A stretch of 64,000 nt of DNA, taken from the NCBI GenBank assembly GCA_963815305.1, contig CAWFFW010000001.1, positions 2,232,001 to 2,296,000 on the forward strand, read 5' to 3'. Below the pieces are notes generated by a model that saw nothing but the letters and a program-made list of their open reading frames with translations, ran no database searches and was not told the origin of the DNA. Origin of the DNA: CAXBID01 sp963815305 (GTDB lineage Bacteria; Bacteroidota; Bacteroidia; Flavobacteriales; Flavobacteriaceae). A program made the translations under genes and the position numbers. Shown one piece after another: positions 35,766 to 45,092 of this stretch. How positions within the stretch are numbered: the stretch's first letter is position 1; each line of letters starts with the position of its first letter.

Positions 35766-35797
35766 AAAAACGCCTTGAAATATCAAGGCGTTTTTTT
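35766..35797. terminator. Bidirectional terminator between DUF2911 gene and queE
   Basis: AAAAACGCCTTGA (35766-35778) pairs with TCAAGGCGTTTTT (35783-35795), AATA loop, T-run on the plus strand and A-run on the other side. It overlaps the last bases of queE. Confidence 0.88.
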
Positions 35798-36425
35798 ATG
35801 GTATATTTAAATACTTATGGGTTTGTAATGATACTTTCCACTTGGGGTTTTTCATTACATAATCTACTATTTCAGGAACCACCTTATCGCGCTTACTCCA
35901 CTCGGGTTGTAAATATAAAATGCAATTTTTATTAACCTTAGCAGCTTGTTCTTCAGCAAAACGGAAATCGTCTTTATTATATACAATAACTTTTAACTCA
36001 TGTGCTTTTTCATAAACTTCGATAGTGGGGAGTTTCATTTTTTTTGGTGATAAACAAATCCAATCCCATTCTCCAGTTAATTTATAAGCCCCAGATGTCT
36101 CAATATGAACTTGCAATCCTTCAGCTTTTAATTGGCTTGTTAACGCCGTCATATCCCAAGTTAAAGGCTCTCCACCTGTAACAACGATAGTATCGCTAAA
36201 TTTTTTGGCATTTTTTACAATTTTTGAAGTTTCTGTTGGCGGATGTAAATCGGCGTTCCAACTTTCTTTTACATCGCACCAATGGCAACCTACATCACAA
36301 CCTCCAATACGAATAAAGTAAGCAGCTGTACCTTTATGAAAACCTTCGCCTTGAATCGTATAAAACTCTTCCATTAAAGGTAACATTTCTCCCTTTTCAA
36401 CTAATATTTCAACCTCTTTTTTCAT
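35796..36425 (-). CDS. queE: 7-carboxy-7-deazaguanine synthase (radical SAM)
   Basis: Converts carboxy-tetrahydropterin to 7-carboxy-7-deazaguanine on the route to queuosine. About 209 residues from ATG 36425 (an in-frame ATG 9 bp upstream is possible). Family motifs: FYTIQGEGFHKGTAAYFIRIGGCDVGCHWCDV, with a CxxxCxxC cluster (GCDVGCHWC), and TGGEPL. A TATCTTTG box at 36432-36439 ends 6 nt before ATG 36425, so the mRNA may be leaderless; no -33 TTG is seen. Confidence 0.93.
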   Translation of the reverse strand: MKKEVEILVEKGEMLPLMEEFYTIQGEGFHKGTAAYFIRIGGCDVGCHWCDVKESWNADLHPPTETSKIVKNAKKFSDTIVVTGGEPLTWDMTALTSQLKAEGLQVHIETSGAYKLTGEWDWICLSPKKMKLPTIEVYEKAHELKVIVYNKDDFRFAEEQAAKVNKNCILYLQPEWSKRDKVVPEIVDYVMKNPKWKVSLQTHKYLNIP

Positions 36426-36726
36426 TGTTGACAAAGATACATATTCCGTTTTATTACGCTATCTTATTTTCATTTTGGTTTTTAAAATTTAGTAAATTAT
36501 AATCGTCTTGATGTTTAAAATATTTAAAAAATAGTAAGAATTTATTCCTTGATAACTAGGTGAAATTTATAAAAAAATGTAAAAATTTTACTCAATGTTA
36601 ATAAGAAAAAAAATATAAAAATCTGAAAATGCATTAGTTACCATATAAAAAACTTGTTTTTAATCGATTTATTTTTACCTTTAACCCATATTAATTAATA
36701 GTAATTCCCTCTCAAGTTACTTTATA

Positions 36727-37428
36727 ATGAAAAAAAATGGCTTTGCAATACTACTTCTCTTAAGTAGTTTTATAAATTTCGCCCAAGTCGGTATTGGAAC
36801 TACAAGTCCAGATTCATCAACCATATTAGATATAGAATCGACAGATAAAGGTATTCTTATTCCACGTGTTTCAAGTTCTGATATTGCTCATCCAGCTAAT
36901 GGATTATTAATATATGAAATAAATGATAGTGCTTTTGAATACAATTCTGGAACTCCCATTGCACCAATTTGGACTAAAATAAATACAGGGCCATCTGTTT
37001 ACATGGGTAAATTTATTATAACTGGTACAGGTACTCAAACTATTTCTGGATTGCCATTTAAGCCCTCACTAATTAAATTTTCAGCTCATGCTAACATAGA
37101 AAGCTATGTTATTAACAATAATAGTGGTTTTGCAAATAATATTAATACATTTCAAGATACTTTTGGCTCCATGGTTGGCTTTTCCACAAACTACGGAGGC
37201 ACCGTTGCGCAACAGGTTATTTTTATTGGGGGTAGCGGCGCATCGATAAATAATATATCTAGATACGCATCTGATTCAAGAGCTATAGGTATTAGATACA
37301 CCAACAATAATGGAGGGAGCTTAGGCTTAACGGCAGCCCAAGTAACTAGTTTTAATATTGATGGTTTCACAATAAATGTAGCGAATCATACTGAAAACGT
37401 CGTGGTTTTATTTGAAGCCTACAAATAG
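36727..37428 (+). CDS. Exported protein with QVGIGTT N-terminal module
   Basis: 233 residues. Signal peptide (1-19, INFAQ) followed by VGIGTTSPDSSTILDIESTDKGILIPRVS and GLLIYEINDSAFEYNSG, a module typical of flavobacterial surface or tail-fibre-like proteins. The C-terminal part (about 90-233) is glycine/serine/asparagine-rich beta structure that I do not recognise. Tandem paralogue of the next gene, sharing the N-terminal 80 residues but not the C-terminus. Confidence 0.7.
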   Translation: MKKNGFAILLLLSSFINFAQVGIGTTSPDSSTILDIESTDKGILIPRVSSSDIAHPANGLLIYEINDSAFEYNSGTPIAPIWTKINTGPSVYMGKFIITGTGTQTISGLPFKPSLIKFSAHANIESYVINNNSGFANNINTFQDTFGSMVGFSTNYGGTVAQQVIFIGGSGASINNISRYASDSRAIGIRYTNNNGGSLGLTAAQVTSFNIDGFTINVANHTENVVVLFEAYK

Positions 37429-37518
37429 TTTAATGGAATGGTTTTGATTTTATATCCATTTTTTTTAATTTAGCAATAGATTATTAAATGTAAATTACTC
37501 TCACATCTCTCTCAAAAA

Positions 37519-38241
37519 ATGAAAAACATTTTGTGTTTTAAAGTATTGCTATTTTTTATTTTTTATAGCAGTGCTCAAGTTGGCATAGGAACTACAACTC
37601 CTGATTCATCCACCATATTAGATGTAGAATCAACCAGTAAAGGTATTCTTATTCCTAGATTAAGTTCGGATCAAATCAATGCCATAACTAATCCAGCTCA
37701 TGGATTAATGGTATATAATACTGATTTGAATGAATTTCAATTTAATTGTAATACTGACGTAGCGCCTGAATGGAGCAAAATCTCTTACGGTAGTTCTGTA
37801 AAGTATAGCAATTTGGATATAAGTTCCAACCTAAACTCTAACACATATACAAATATTCCTATATTCGGATCATTAGATTGGAATGATGATACCACTTTAT
37901 ATTCTCAATCCGGCAATACATTAACCATTAATACTACTGGAAGGTATAAAATTACGGTTAACATTGCCTATACAGTACCCAACGCAGGTAGTAATGCACA
38001 TCAGCGTGTATCTGTAGCAGCAAGAATTGCCATCAATGGAACTCCAACAGGCTCGATTGCCAATACAGGTTATGTAAGACGTACAAATAACCATAATGAA
38101 GCATCCTTGCACATAACTGAAATTTTTAATATTACAGCTGGACAAACCATTAGTATACAAGCTATAAGAGCTGGAAATAGTGCACCTGCAAATTTTAGAA
38201 GTGTTGCTTCATCAAACGTATATATTGAAAGAATAAAATAA
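37519..38241 (+). CDS. Exported protein with QVGIGTT module and C1q/TNF-like domain
   Basis: 240 residues. Signal peptide (ending SSAQ), VGIGTTTPDSSTILDVESTSKGILIPRLSSDQ module (about 20-90), then a jelly-roll-like domain (about 100-240: LYSQSGNTLTINTTGRYKITVNIAYTV...ASLHITEIFNITAGQTISIQAIR...NVYIERIK), the pattern of C1q/TNF-type trimeric domains. 90 bp after its paralogue. Probably a surface-exposed trimeric protein; ligand unknown. Confidence 0.7.
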   Translation: MKNILCFKVLLFFIFYSSAQVGIGTTTPDSSTILDVESTSKGILIPRLSSDQINAITNPAHGLMVYNTDLNEFQFNCNTDVAPEWSKISYGSSVKYSNLDISSNLNSNTYTNIPIFGSLDWNDDTTLYSQSGNTLTINTTGRYKITVNIAYTVPNAGSNAHQRVSVAARIAINGTPTGSIANTGYVRRTNNHNEASLHITEIFNITAGQTISIQAIRAGNSAPANFRSVASSNVYIERIK

Positions 38242-38314
38242 TTTACTTCTTTACTAAAAAAACCTATTTTTTTCTTCTTCATTTTTCCTGTATTTTTATA
38301 CAAAATTATAGTTG

Positions 38315-39856
38315 ATGAGTAGAAAGGAAACGTTTTTTAAATATATTACTGAAGGCAATACAACCAAAGGCGATTACATACCTGTAGGTGCTGCTATATT
38401 AGATGGTGAAACTGTTACAGGTGCACACGTAAAAATTCCTTTAAAAACCATGAATCGCCACGGTTTAATTGCTGGTGCTACAGGAACGGGAAAAACAAAA
38501 TCCTTACAAGTTTTAGCCGAAAATTTAAGCGATAAAGGTATTCCTGTTTTACTCATGGATATTAAAGGTGATTTAAGTGGTTTAGCACAACCGAGTACTG
38601 GTCATGCTAAAATTGATGAACGCCATGAAAAAATTGGAATACCATTTGAAGCTAAAAGTTTCCCTGTAGAAGTTTTAACATTATCAGAACAAGATGGTGT
38701 ACGTTTGCGCGCCACTGTCCTCGAATTTGGACCTGTATTATTATCTAGAATTTTAGATTTAAATGACACACAATCTGGTGTAGTTGCTGTAGTTTTTCAA
38801 TATTGTGATCATAACAAATTACCAATTTTAGATTTAAAAGATTTCAAAAAGATTTTACATTACGCAACCAATGAAGGAAAAAAAGAATTTGATGATGCCT
38901 ACGGCAGAATTTCAACGGCTTCAACAGGTTCTATTTTGCGAAAAATTATTGAATTGGAGCAACAAGGTGCCGATTTATTTTTTGGTGAAACCTCGTTTGA
39001 AGTTCAAGATTTACAACGTATTGATGAAAATGGTAAAGGTTATATTAATATCATCCGCTTAACCGATATTCAGGATAGGCCAAAATTATTTTCAACATTT
39101 ATGTTAAGCTTATTGGGAGAAATATATTCAACCTTTCCTGAACAAGGCGATAGCGACAGACCTGAACTTATTATATTTATAGATGAGGCACATTTAATAT
39201 TCAACGAAGCTTCAAAAGCACTTTTAAATCAAATTGAAAGTATTGTAAAACTTATCCGAAGTAAAGGTGTTGGTTTGTATTTTGTAACCCAAAACCCAAC
39301 CGATGTTCCTGAAGCTGTTTTAGGTCAATTGGGTTTAAAAATTCAGCATGCTTTAAGAGCTTTTACCGCCAATGATAGAAAAGCCATTAAACTTACCGCA
39401 CAAAATTACCCAGATTCTGAGTATTATGATACGACTGAAGTTTTAACATCGTTAGGTATTGGTGAAGCTTTGGTTTCAGCTTTAGATGAAAAAGGTCGTC
39501 CTACACCGCTAGCTGCTACTATGATGCGGGCACCCATGAGTAGAATGGATGTATTATCAGATGTTGAATTGAGTTCGTTACTTTCAAAATCAAAACTGGT
39601 AAAAAAATACAATGAAACCATTGATCGAGAAAGTGCTTATGAAATGCTTAATAAAAAAATTGAATTCGCTGAAGCTGAAGAAGCTAAAGAGAAAGCAATA
39701 GCAGAAAAAGAAGCCCTTAAAAAAGCTGAATCTAAACAACGAACCGAAACTACTCGAAGAAAAAGCACGGCAATGAATCCTATTGTAAAAGTATTAACCA
39801 GTGCCACTTTTATTCGTAGTGTTTTTGGAATTTTAACGAAAGTAATGAAGAAGTAA
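38315..39856 (+). CDS. HerA-like ATPase, DUF853 (YjgR) family
   Basis: Cytoplasmic FtsK/HerA-type P-loop ATPase. 513 residues from ATG 38315 (a TTG codon just before is also in frame). Walker A GATGTGKT (about 54-61), Walker B LIIFIDEAHLIF (about 285-296), and the family block YFVTQNPTDVPEAVLGQLGLKIQHALRAFTA. The C-terminus is a charged coiled coil (EAEEAKEKAIAEKEALKKAESKQ) and a basic/hydrophobic tail. Physiological role unknown; no nuclease partner such as NurA or a defence gene is adjacent. Confidence 0.9.
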   Translation: MSRKETFFKYITEGNTTKGDYIPVGAAILDGETVTGAHVKIPLKTMNRHGLIAGATGTGKTKSLQVLAENLSDKGIPVLLMDIKGDLSGLAQPSTGHAKIDERHEKIGIPFEAKSFPVEVLTLSEQDGVRLRATVLEFGPVLLSRILDLNDTQSGVVAVVFQYCDHNKLPILDLKDFKKILHYATNEGKKEFDDAYGRISTASTGSILRKIIELEQQGADLFFGETSFEVQDLQRIDENGKGYINIIRLTDIQDRPKLFSTFMLSLLGEIYSTFPEQGDSDRPELIIFIDEAHLIFNEASKALLNQIESIVKLIRSKGVGLYFVTQNPTDVPEAVLGQLGLKIQHALRAFTANDRKAIKLTAQNYPDSEYYDTTEVLTSLGIGEALVSALDEKGRPTPLAATMMRAPMSRMDVLSDVELSSLLSKSKLVKKYNETIDRESAYEMLNKKIEFAEAEEAKEKAIAEKEALKKAESKQRTETTRRKSTAMNPIVKVLTSATFIRSVFGILTKVMKK

Positions 39857-39901
39857 ACTTCACAAAAAAGTCATCTCAAACCTTAAAAGTCTAAATAAAA
39901 T

Positions 39902-40720
39902 ATGATTATAGACGTTCACACGCACATTAATAATTATCACGAAGAAAAAGTTACTTCACTTGAAGATAGCTTAAACCTACTTATTCAAACCATGAAGGAT
40001 AATAATGTAGATTATTCTCTTGTATTATCATCATATAAAGTTAATGAAAACAGACCAAGCACAAAACAGGTCGTTGAAGCCATTGAAGGAAAAGAAAACT
40101 TAGGTGTAGTGGCTGGTATTAGCTATTTACATTACAACCACAGAGATATAAGAGAAGTTGGCGAATATCTAGAAACTGGTTTAATTAAAGCATTGAAGTT
40201 TTATCCGGGTTACGAACCTTTTTACCCAAACGATAGCCGACTTAAAGTTTGGTACGAAATGGCTATTGAGTATGATGTTCCTGTTATGTTTCATTCTGGC
40301 GATACCTATGCGCCTACTGGAAAAGTAAAATATTCACATCCGTTACATATTGATGATTTAGCGGTTGATTACCCAGATTTAAAAATTGTAATTTGTCATG
40401 TAGGCAATCCATGGATAAAAGACTGCATGGAAGTTGTTTACAAAAACAAAAATGTATATGCAGATATTTCTGGATTAGTACTTGGCGATTTTTCCGTGAA
40501 ATTTGAGCGGTATATTAAAAATGAAATTGAAGAAATGATAACCTATGCTGGCGATCCTAAATATTTATTATATGGTACCGATTGGCCCATATCAAACATG
40601 AAATCCTATTTAAAGTTTATTAACCAAATAGACATTGAAGACACTAAAAAAGAACTAATTTTATGGAAAAACGCAGCTAAATTATTTAAAATTGATGTTG
40701 AGAAACTTAAAGTTAAATAA
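39902..40720 (+). CDS. Amidohydrolase family metal-dependent hydrolase
   Basis: 272 residues, amidohydrolase-2 type TIM barrel: HTH metal motif at residues 6-8, central FHSGDT, CHVGNPW (about 165) and GTDWPIS (about 227). Likely a cytosolic metal-dependent hydrolase or decarboxylase; substrate not deducible. 45 bp after the HerA-like gene, co-directional. Confidence 0.82.
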   Translation: MIIDVHTHINNYHEEKVTSLEDSLNLLIQTMKDNNVDYSLVLSSYKVNENRPSTKQVVEAIEGKENLGVVAGISYLHYNHRDIREVGEYLETGLIKALKFYPGYEPFYPNDSRLKVWYEMAIEYDVPVMFHSGDTYAPTGKVKYSHPLHIDDLAVDYPDLKIVICHVGNPWIKDCMEVVYKNKNVYADISGLVLGDFSVKFERYIKNEIEEMITYAGDPKYLLYGTDWPISNMKSYLKFINQIDIEDTKKELILWKNAAKLFKIDVEKLKVK

Positions 40721-40770
40721 AATCTATTATTTTAAATTCAAATCATTTAAAAATTAACCTATTTCAATTT

Positions 40771-41334
40771 ATGAAAAATTCATTATTAAGTATTATATTA
40801 TTATCTCTGCTATTTGTTTGTTGTAAAAAAGAACAAAATCCTTTTGAGATAGGAAAAAAAAATATTGGCTTTTTAACAGATTCTACACAAGTAAAAGATT
40901 TAAAAACTATTTATAGTAATGATTCTATTGTAAAATTTATAAGTGGTGATGAATTTACAGGTAGTAAGAACAACATCAATATATTTGAAAAAGGAGGCAA
41001 AAAATTATTAGTCTTAACACCTAAACAAGCTTTCGATTCTACCTCAGTTATTGAAAGTATTCAAATTATCGATCCACGCTATAAAACAGCCAAAAATATT
41101 TCCACAGAAAGTACTTTTAAAGAACTTTCGAGTGATTATAAATTATCAAAAATCAATAATTTAATAAATTCAGTGCTTATAAGAGTCGATGAATTAGACG
41201 CAAGTTTTGTAATCGATAAAAAAGAACTGCCCGCAAATTTAAGATTTGATATGGATTTAGATATTGAAGACACACATATTCCTGATAATGCTAAATTCAA
41301 ATATTTTTTTATAAACTGGAGTGATTCCAATTAA
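40771..41334 (+). CDS. Uncharacterised lipoprotein
   Basis: 187 residues; signal and lipobox LLFVCCKK (cysteine near 17). The rest is soluble, with NPFEIGKKNIGFLTDSTQVKDLKTIYSNDSI and a C-terminal YFFINWSDSN. I do not recognise a functional domain. Eight bases separate it from the YitT gene, so they are probably co-transcribed. Confidence 0.7.
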   Translation: MKNSLLSIILLSLLFVCCKKEQNPFEIGKKNIGFLTDSTQVKDLKTIYSNDSIVKFISGDEFTGSKNNINIFEKGGKKLLVLTPKQAFDSTSVIESIQIIDPRYKTAKNISTESTFKELSSDYKLSKINNLINSVLIRVDELDASFVIDKKELPANLRFDMDLDIEDTHIPDNAKFKYFFINWSDSN

Positions 41335-41342
41335 TAAATTCT

Positions 41343-42326
41343 ATGAATCCGTTCTTATCAAAAATATTAGTTGATGTTGCTCGCAAGAGAATAGAAGCAA
41401 ATCAAAAAACAAATAAGCCAGTTAGCAAAAAGCAAATTGTGCCTTTGGTTAGAAAGTTTCAAGTTGAAATTTCGCATGCTATAAAAGAATATATATTCAT
41501 TATAATTGGTGTGTTTTCGGCTGGTTTTGGTTTAAAAAGTTTTCTACTACCTAATCATTTTATCGATGGTGGTGCAACTGGTATTTCATTGCTTTTAGAA
41601 CACACCACAAGTTTAAAATTAGGAGTTCTTCTCATAGTTATAAATTTACCTTTTTTAATACTCGCTTCAAGAACGATAGGAAACAAATTTGCTTTAAGAA
41701 GTATTGCTGCCATTACACTTTTAGCCTTTATTGTGCACTTTGTAAACTACCCAACCATCACTGAAGACAAATTATTGATCGCCGTTTTTGGCGGTTTTTT
41801 TTTAGGATTAGGCATTGGGATGTCCATGCGAGGTGGAAGTGTTATAGATGGCACCGAAGTTTTAGCCATTTTTTTAAGCCGAAAACTGGCGTTAACTATA
41901 GGCGATGTATTGCTACTAATTAATATTATAATTTTTTCAGTTGGGGCTTATGTTTTATCAATAGAAACTGCGCTATATGCTATTCTTACGTATTTAGCAG
42001 CTGCAAAAACTGTAGATTTTGTTGTTGATGGTGTTGAAGAATATGTTGGGGTAACTATTATTTCTAATAAGCATGACGAATTGCGATTTATGATTACCAA
42101 AAAATTAAGACGTGCTTGCACTATTTATGCTGGAAAAGGCGGTTATGGATCCTCTGGTGCCAGTTATGATAAAGATATTATTTATACCGTTATAACCCGA
42201 TTAGAAATAGCTAAACTTCAAACTGAAATTGATAAAATAGATAAAAATGCGTTTACAATTATGGGCGTAGTTAAAGACTTAAAAGGCGGAATGATAAAGA
42301 AAAAACCATTAAAAGAAGATCACTAA
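41343..42326 (+). CDS. YitT family membrane protein
   Basis: 327 residues. After a basic N-terminal stretch (about 1-45) come five hydrophobic segments (about 48-210, with FGLKSFLLPNHFIDGGATGISLLL and GIGMSMRGGSVIDGTEVLAIFLSRK), then a cytosolic DUF2179-type domain (about 235-320, with YAGKGGYGSSGA). Common inner-membrane family with no firmly established substrate. In a tight row with lipoprotein, cupin and hydrolase genes (2-8-bp gaps). Confidence 0.88.
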   Translation: MNPFLSKILVDVARKRIEANQKTNKPVSKKQIVPLVRKFQVEISHAIKEYIFIIIGVFSAGFGLKSFLLPNHFIDGGATGISLLLEHTTSLKLGVLLIVINLPFLILASRTIGNKFALRSIAAITLLAFIVHFVNYPTITEDKLLIAVFGGFFLGLGIGMSMRGGSVIDGTEVLAIFLSRKLALTIGDVLLLINIIIFSVGAYVLSIETALYAILTYLAAAKTVDFVVDGVEEYVGVTIISNKHDELRFMITKKLRRACTIYAGKGGYGSSGASYDKDIIYTVITRLEIAKLQTEIDKIDKNAFTIMGVVKDLKGGMIKKKPLKEDH

Positions 42327-42328
42327 TT

Positions 42329-42694
42329 ATGTCTAAAAATTATACCATTCAAAATAATCCTTTTGTTGTTCCTACCACTGATGGAAAAATTATAGAAGAA
42401 CATTTTGGCTTAGCAACCAATGGAAATTCTCAAATAAGCATTGCACACATGAAAGCACCCGTTGGTTGGAGCGAACCCTTTCAAACACCAGAATTTGATG
42501 AATATACCTTTATAATAAAAGGTAAAAAACAATTTATAATAGAGGAAGATATTATCATTTTAGAAGCTGGACAATCTATTAAAATCGATAAAAATACGCG
42601 AGTTCAATATTCTAATCCATTTACCGAAGTGTGCGAATATATTGCCGTTTGCACACCAGCCTTTTCTATGGATTTAGTAAATAGAGAAGATTAA
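42329..42694 (+). CDS. Cupin domain-containing protein
   Basis: 121 residues, single cupin barrel: PFQTPEFDEYTFIIKGKKQFIIEEDIIILEAGQSIKI. The usual metal-binding histidines of the first cupin motif are largely replaced (EFDEYTF), so metal binding is uncertain. Two bases after YitT and immediately followed by the hydrolase ATG, so translationally coupled. Confidence 0.8.
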   Translation: MSKNYTIQNNPFVVPTTDGKIIEEHFGLATNGNSQISIAHMKAPVGWSEPFQTPEFDEYTFIIKGKKQFIIEEDIIILEAGQSIKIDKNTRVQYSNPFTEVCEYIAVCTPAFSMDLVNRED

Positions 42695-43522
42695 ATGAGT
42701 AAATATATCCCGAAAATTATTGGCGGTTTCATCAATTTTATCAGCTTGTTTTCTCCAACTTTAGCTTCAAACATGGGTGTTTATATTTTTTCTAAACCCA
42801 GAAAAGGCAGTATTCGTGAGGATGAAAAAGAGTACTTAAAAACTGCAACTCAAAAAATTGTTTTTTATAATGATATCGCTGTACAAACGTATCAATGGCT
42901 AGGTGCTAAAGCATCCGTTTTATTAGTTCATGGTTATGAAAGCAACTCTTATAGATGGAAAGATTTAATAGCAAAGTTAAGATTAGAAGATTATAATGTT
43001 ATTTCTATTGATGCTCCTGCACATGGTAATTCTGGTAGTAAAATATTTAATGCCATACTATATTCTGAATGTATTAACGTAGTTATAAAGGAATTTAATA
43101 TTCATACCGTTATAGGGCACTCCGTAGGCGGAACTGCCAGTGCTATTGCACTTCATAATTATGAAATTTCATCTGTTAAAAAATTAATATCATTAGGAGC
43201 GCCTTCAAATTTTATTGCATTAGTTAAAAACTATCGCAAAATGATGGGTTTTAATAAAAGAGTTAAGAAAGCTATGGATGCCTATTATTTTAAACACTTT
43301 GGCCATTTACCTGAATATTTTACCGTGACTAACTACTCTAAAAACATTCAAGCTAAAGGACTTATTATTCACGATAGAAAGGATAGACTTATTCCTTACA
43401 AGGACGCTATAGAAATTACACGTCATTACAAAAATTCTAAACTCATAAAAACTGTTGGTTTCGGGCACGGTCTTAAATCTGAAATAGTTTATAATCACAT
43501 ATTAGAGTTTCTAAACGATTAA
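42695..43522 (+). CDS. Alpha/beta hydrolase
   Basis: 275 residues. LLVHGYESNSYRWKDL oxyanion region, nucleophile Ser in VIGHSVGGTAS (about 152), Asp in IHDRKDRLIPY (about 228) and His in VGFGHG (about 256). The N-terminal hydrophobic stretch (IGGFINFISLFSPTLASNMGVYIF) may associate with membrane. Its ATG directly abuts the cupin stop codon. Substrate unknown. Confidence 0.83.
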   Translation: MSKYIPKIIGGFINFISLFSPTLASNMGVYIFSKPRKGSIREDEKEYLKTATQKIVFYNDIAVQTYQWLGAKASVLLVHGYESNSYRWKDLIAKLRLEDYNVISIDAPAHGNSGSKIFNAILYSECINVVIKEFNIHTVIGHSVGGTASAIALHNYEISSVKKLISLGAPSNFIALVKNYRKMMGFNKRVKKAMDAYYFKHFGHLPEYFTVTNYSKNIQAKGLIIHDRKDRLIPYKDAIEITRHYKNSKLIKTVGFGHGLKSEIVYNHILEFLND

Positions 43523-43530
43523 GTTTATCG

Positions 43531-43538
43531 TATTTTTG
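43531..43538 (+). promoter_or_regulatory. -7 box TATTTTTG just before rluF
   Basis: A TAnnTTTG match ending 4 nt before the rluF ATG, inside the 20-bp spacer after the hydrolase gene. If used, the transcript would start at or beside the ATG and be leaderless. The -33 region has TTC rather than TTG, 19 nt upstream. Confidence 0.35.
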
Positions 43539-43542
43539 ATTT

Positions 43543-44301
43543 ATGGAAGTACAACTAAAACGGATCAATAAATTTTTAAGTGAAGTTGGATACTGCTCAC
43601 GACGGGAAGCTGACAAACTTATTGAAGCAGGGCGTGTAACTATTAATGGTGTTATTCCAGAAATAGGTACAAAATTAGCACCTAGTGATATTGTACATGT
43701 TGATGACGTAGAAATAAAAAGTAATAAAGATCCTTTTGTCTATTTAGCGTTTCATAAACCCATTGGTATTGTATGTACAACCGATACTACAGTTGAAAAA
43801 GATAATATAATTGATTTTATTAATTATCCAAAACGCATTTTTCCTATTGGTAGGTTAGATAAACCTAGTGAAGGTTTAATTCTATTAACTGATGATGGCG
43901 ATATTGTAAATAAAATTCTTCGTGCCAGTAATAATCATGAAAAAGAATACATTGTAACCGTCGATAAACCTATTTCTCAAACGTTTATAGAACGTATGCA
44001 AGGAGGCATTCCCTTAGTAGATTTAAATAAAACCACAAAAAAATGTGACGTTAAAAAATTAGATACTTACACCTTTAAAATCATTCTAACCCAAGGTTTA
44101 AACCGACAAATTAGAAGGATGTGTGAATACCTAAATTATGAGGTACAAACTCTTAAACGCGTTAGAATTATGAATGTTAAACTTGATATTCCTGTAGGTA
44201 AATATCGTGAACTTACCAAAGATGAGTTTAATGAATTGAATAAACTTATTAGTAATTCTACCAAAGAATATAAAGCGTCTGTAAATAGAAAGCATAAATA
44301 A
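43543..44301 (+). CDS. rluF: 23S rRNA pseudouridine synthase, RluF-like
   Basis: 252 residues: N-terminal S4 RNA-binding domain (RINKFLSEVGYCSRREADKLIEAGRVTING, about 6-36) and RsuA-type catalytic domain with Asp in FPIGRLDKPSEGLILLTDDG (about 106) and LTQGLNRQIRRMCEYLNYEV. The latter block is characteristic of the RluF branch, which modifies U2604 of 23S rRNA in E. coli. Basic C-terminal tail. Confidence 0.88.
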   Translation: MEVQLKRINKFLSEVGYCSRREADKLIEAGRVTINGVIPEIGTKLAPSDIVHVDDVEIKSNKDPFVYLAFHKPIGIVCTTDTTVEKDNIIDFINYPKRIFPIGRLDKPSEGLILLTDDGDIVNKILRASNNHEKEYIVTVDKPISQTFIERMQGGIPLVDLNKTTKKCDVKKLDTYTFKIILTQGLNRQIRRMCEYLNYEVQTLKRVRIMNVKLDIPVGKYRELTKDEFNELNKLISNSTKEYKASVNRKHK

Positions 44302-44389
44302 TATCTCTTTTTAAATTTTTATTAACTCAAATAAGCTCTGTATATTTTGGTGCACAAAAAATTACTACTTTTGATTAAATAAAAAAATT

Positions 44390-44575
44390 ATGATACGCAT
44401 ATTAGCATTAGTATTAACTGTTAGTGGAATGATTGGACTTATTTTGGGAGTCCTTGGTATATTTGGCAACAATGTAGTTGGTTTAAGTCCTTGGGCATTG
44501 GCCATACTAGGATTTGTTTTTTTTCTATCTGGAGTTTCTATGTTAAAATATAGAAAAGACAAGCCCGTTGAATAA
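44390..44575 (+). CDS. Small two-helix membrane protein
   Basis: 61 residues; two hydrophobic segments (ILALVLTVSGMIGLILGVLGIF and ALAILGFVFFLSGVSML) and a short basic C-terminus (KYRKDKPVE). Function unknown. A TACTTTTG box at 44366-44373 may be its promoter. Ends 6 bp before the VOC gene, so the two are probably co-transcribed. Confidence 0.65.
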   Translation: MIRILALVLTVSGMIGLILGVLGIFGNNVVGLSPWALAILGFVFFLSGVSMLKYRKDKPVE

Positions 44576-44581
44576 TATATT

Positions 44582-45004
44582 TTGAATACTTCACCTTTTC
44601 ATTTAGCAATACCCGTTTACAATCTAAATAAGTGTAGAATATTTTATCGTGACACTTTAGGCTGTGAAGAAGGACGAAGTAGTGATTATTGGGTCGATTT
44701 TAATTTTTTTGGACATCAATTAGTCATTCATTATAAACCTAAAGAAGAACACTCAAACCTGCATACTAACGCTGTAGATGGAAAAGATATTCCTGTACCC
44801 CATTTTGGTATTATTTTGAATTGGAATGTTTTTCACAATTTTGCGGAAAATTTAAAACATAAGAACATTAAATTTGTTATCGAACCTTATACTCGTTTCG
44901 AAGGCTTGATTGGAGAACAAGCGACCATGTTTTTTTATGATCCTTCTGGAAATGCCTTAGAATTTAAAGCTTTTAAAGATATGAATCAGTTATTTGCTAA
45001 ATAA
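44582..45004 (+). CDS. VOC family (glyoxalase/dioxygenase-like) protein with TTG start
   Basis: 140 residues, one vicinal-oxygen-chelate module: FHLAIPVYNLNKCRIFYRDTLGCEEGRSSDYWVDFNFFGHQLVIH and YDPSGNALEFKAF with the usual His/Glu metal positions. The only start consistent with the family N-terminus is TTG at 44582; no in-frame ATG occurs before residue 120. Enzymatic activity cannot be assigned. Confidence 0.82.
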   Translation: MNTSPFHLAIPVYNLNKCRIFYRDTLGCEEGRSSDYWVDFNFFGHQLVIHYKPKEEHSNLHTNAVDGKDIPVPHFGIILNWNVFHNFAENLKHKNIKFVIEPYTRFEGLIGEQATMFFYDPSGNALEFKAFKDMNQLFAK

Positions 45005-45092
45005 TAGAAATTCATATTTTTTCTGCTAAATAAAAAAGCGAATAAATTAATAAAAATAAAGATTGTACCATAGTTAGTTACAGAATTACTTT

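Noticed and set aside
38315..39856. HerA-like ATPase considered as part of an antiviral defence system
   Set aside because: The sequence is the widespread DUF853/YjgR type and the neighbours are metabolic or surface genes; no SIR2, NurA or nuclease partner is adjacent.
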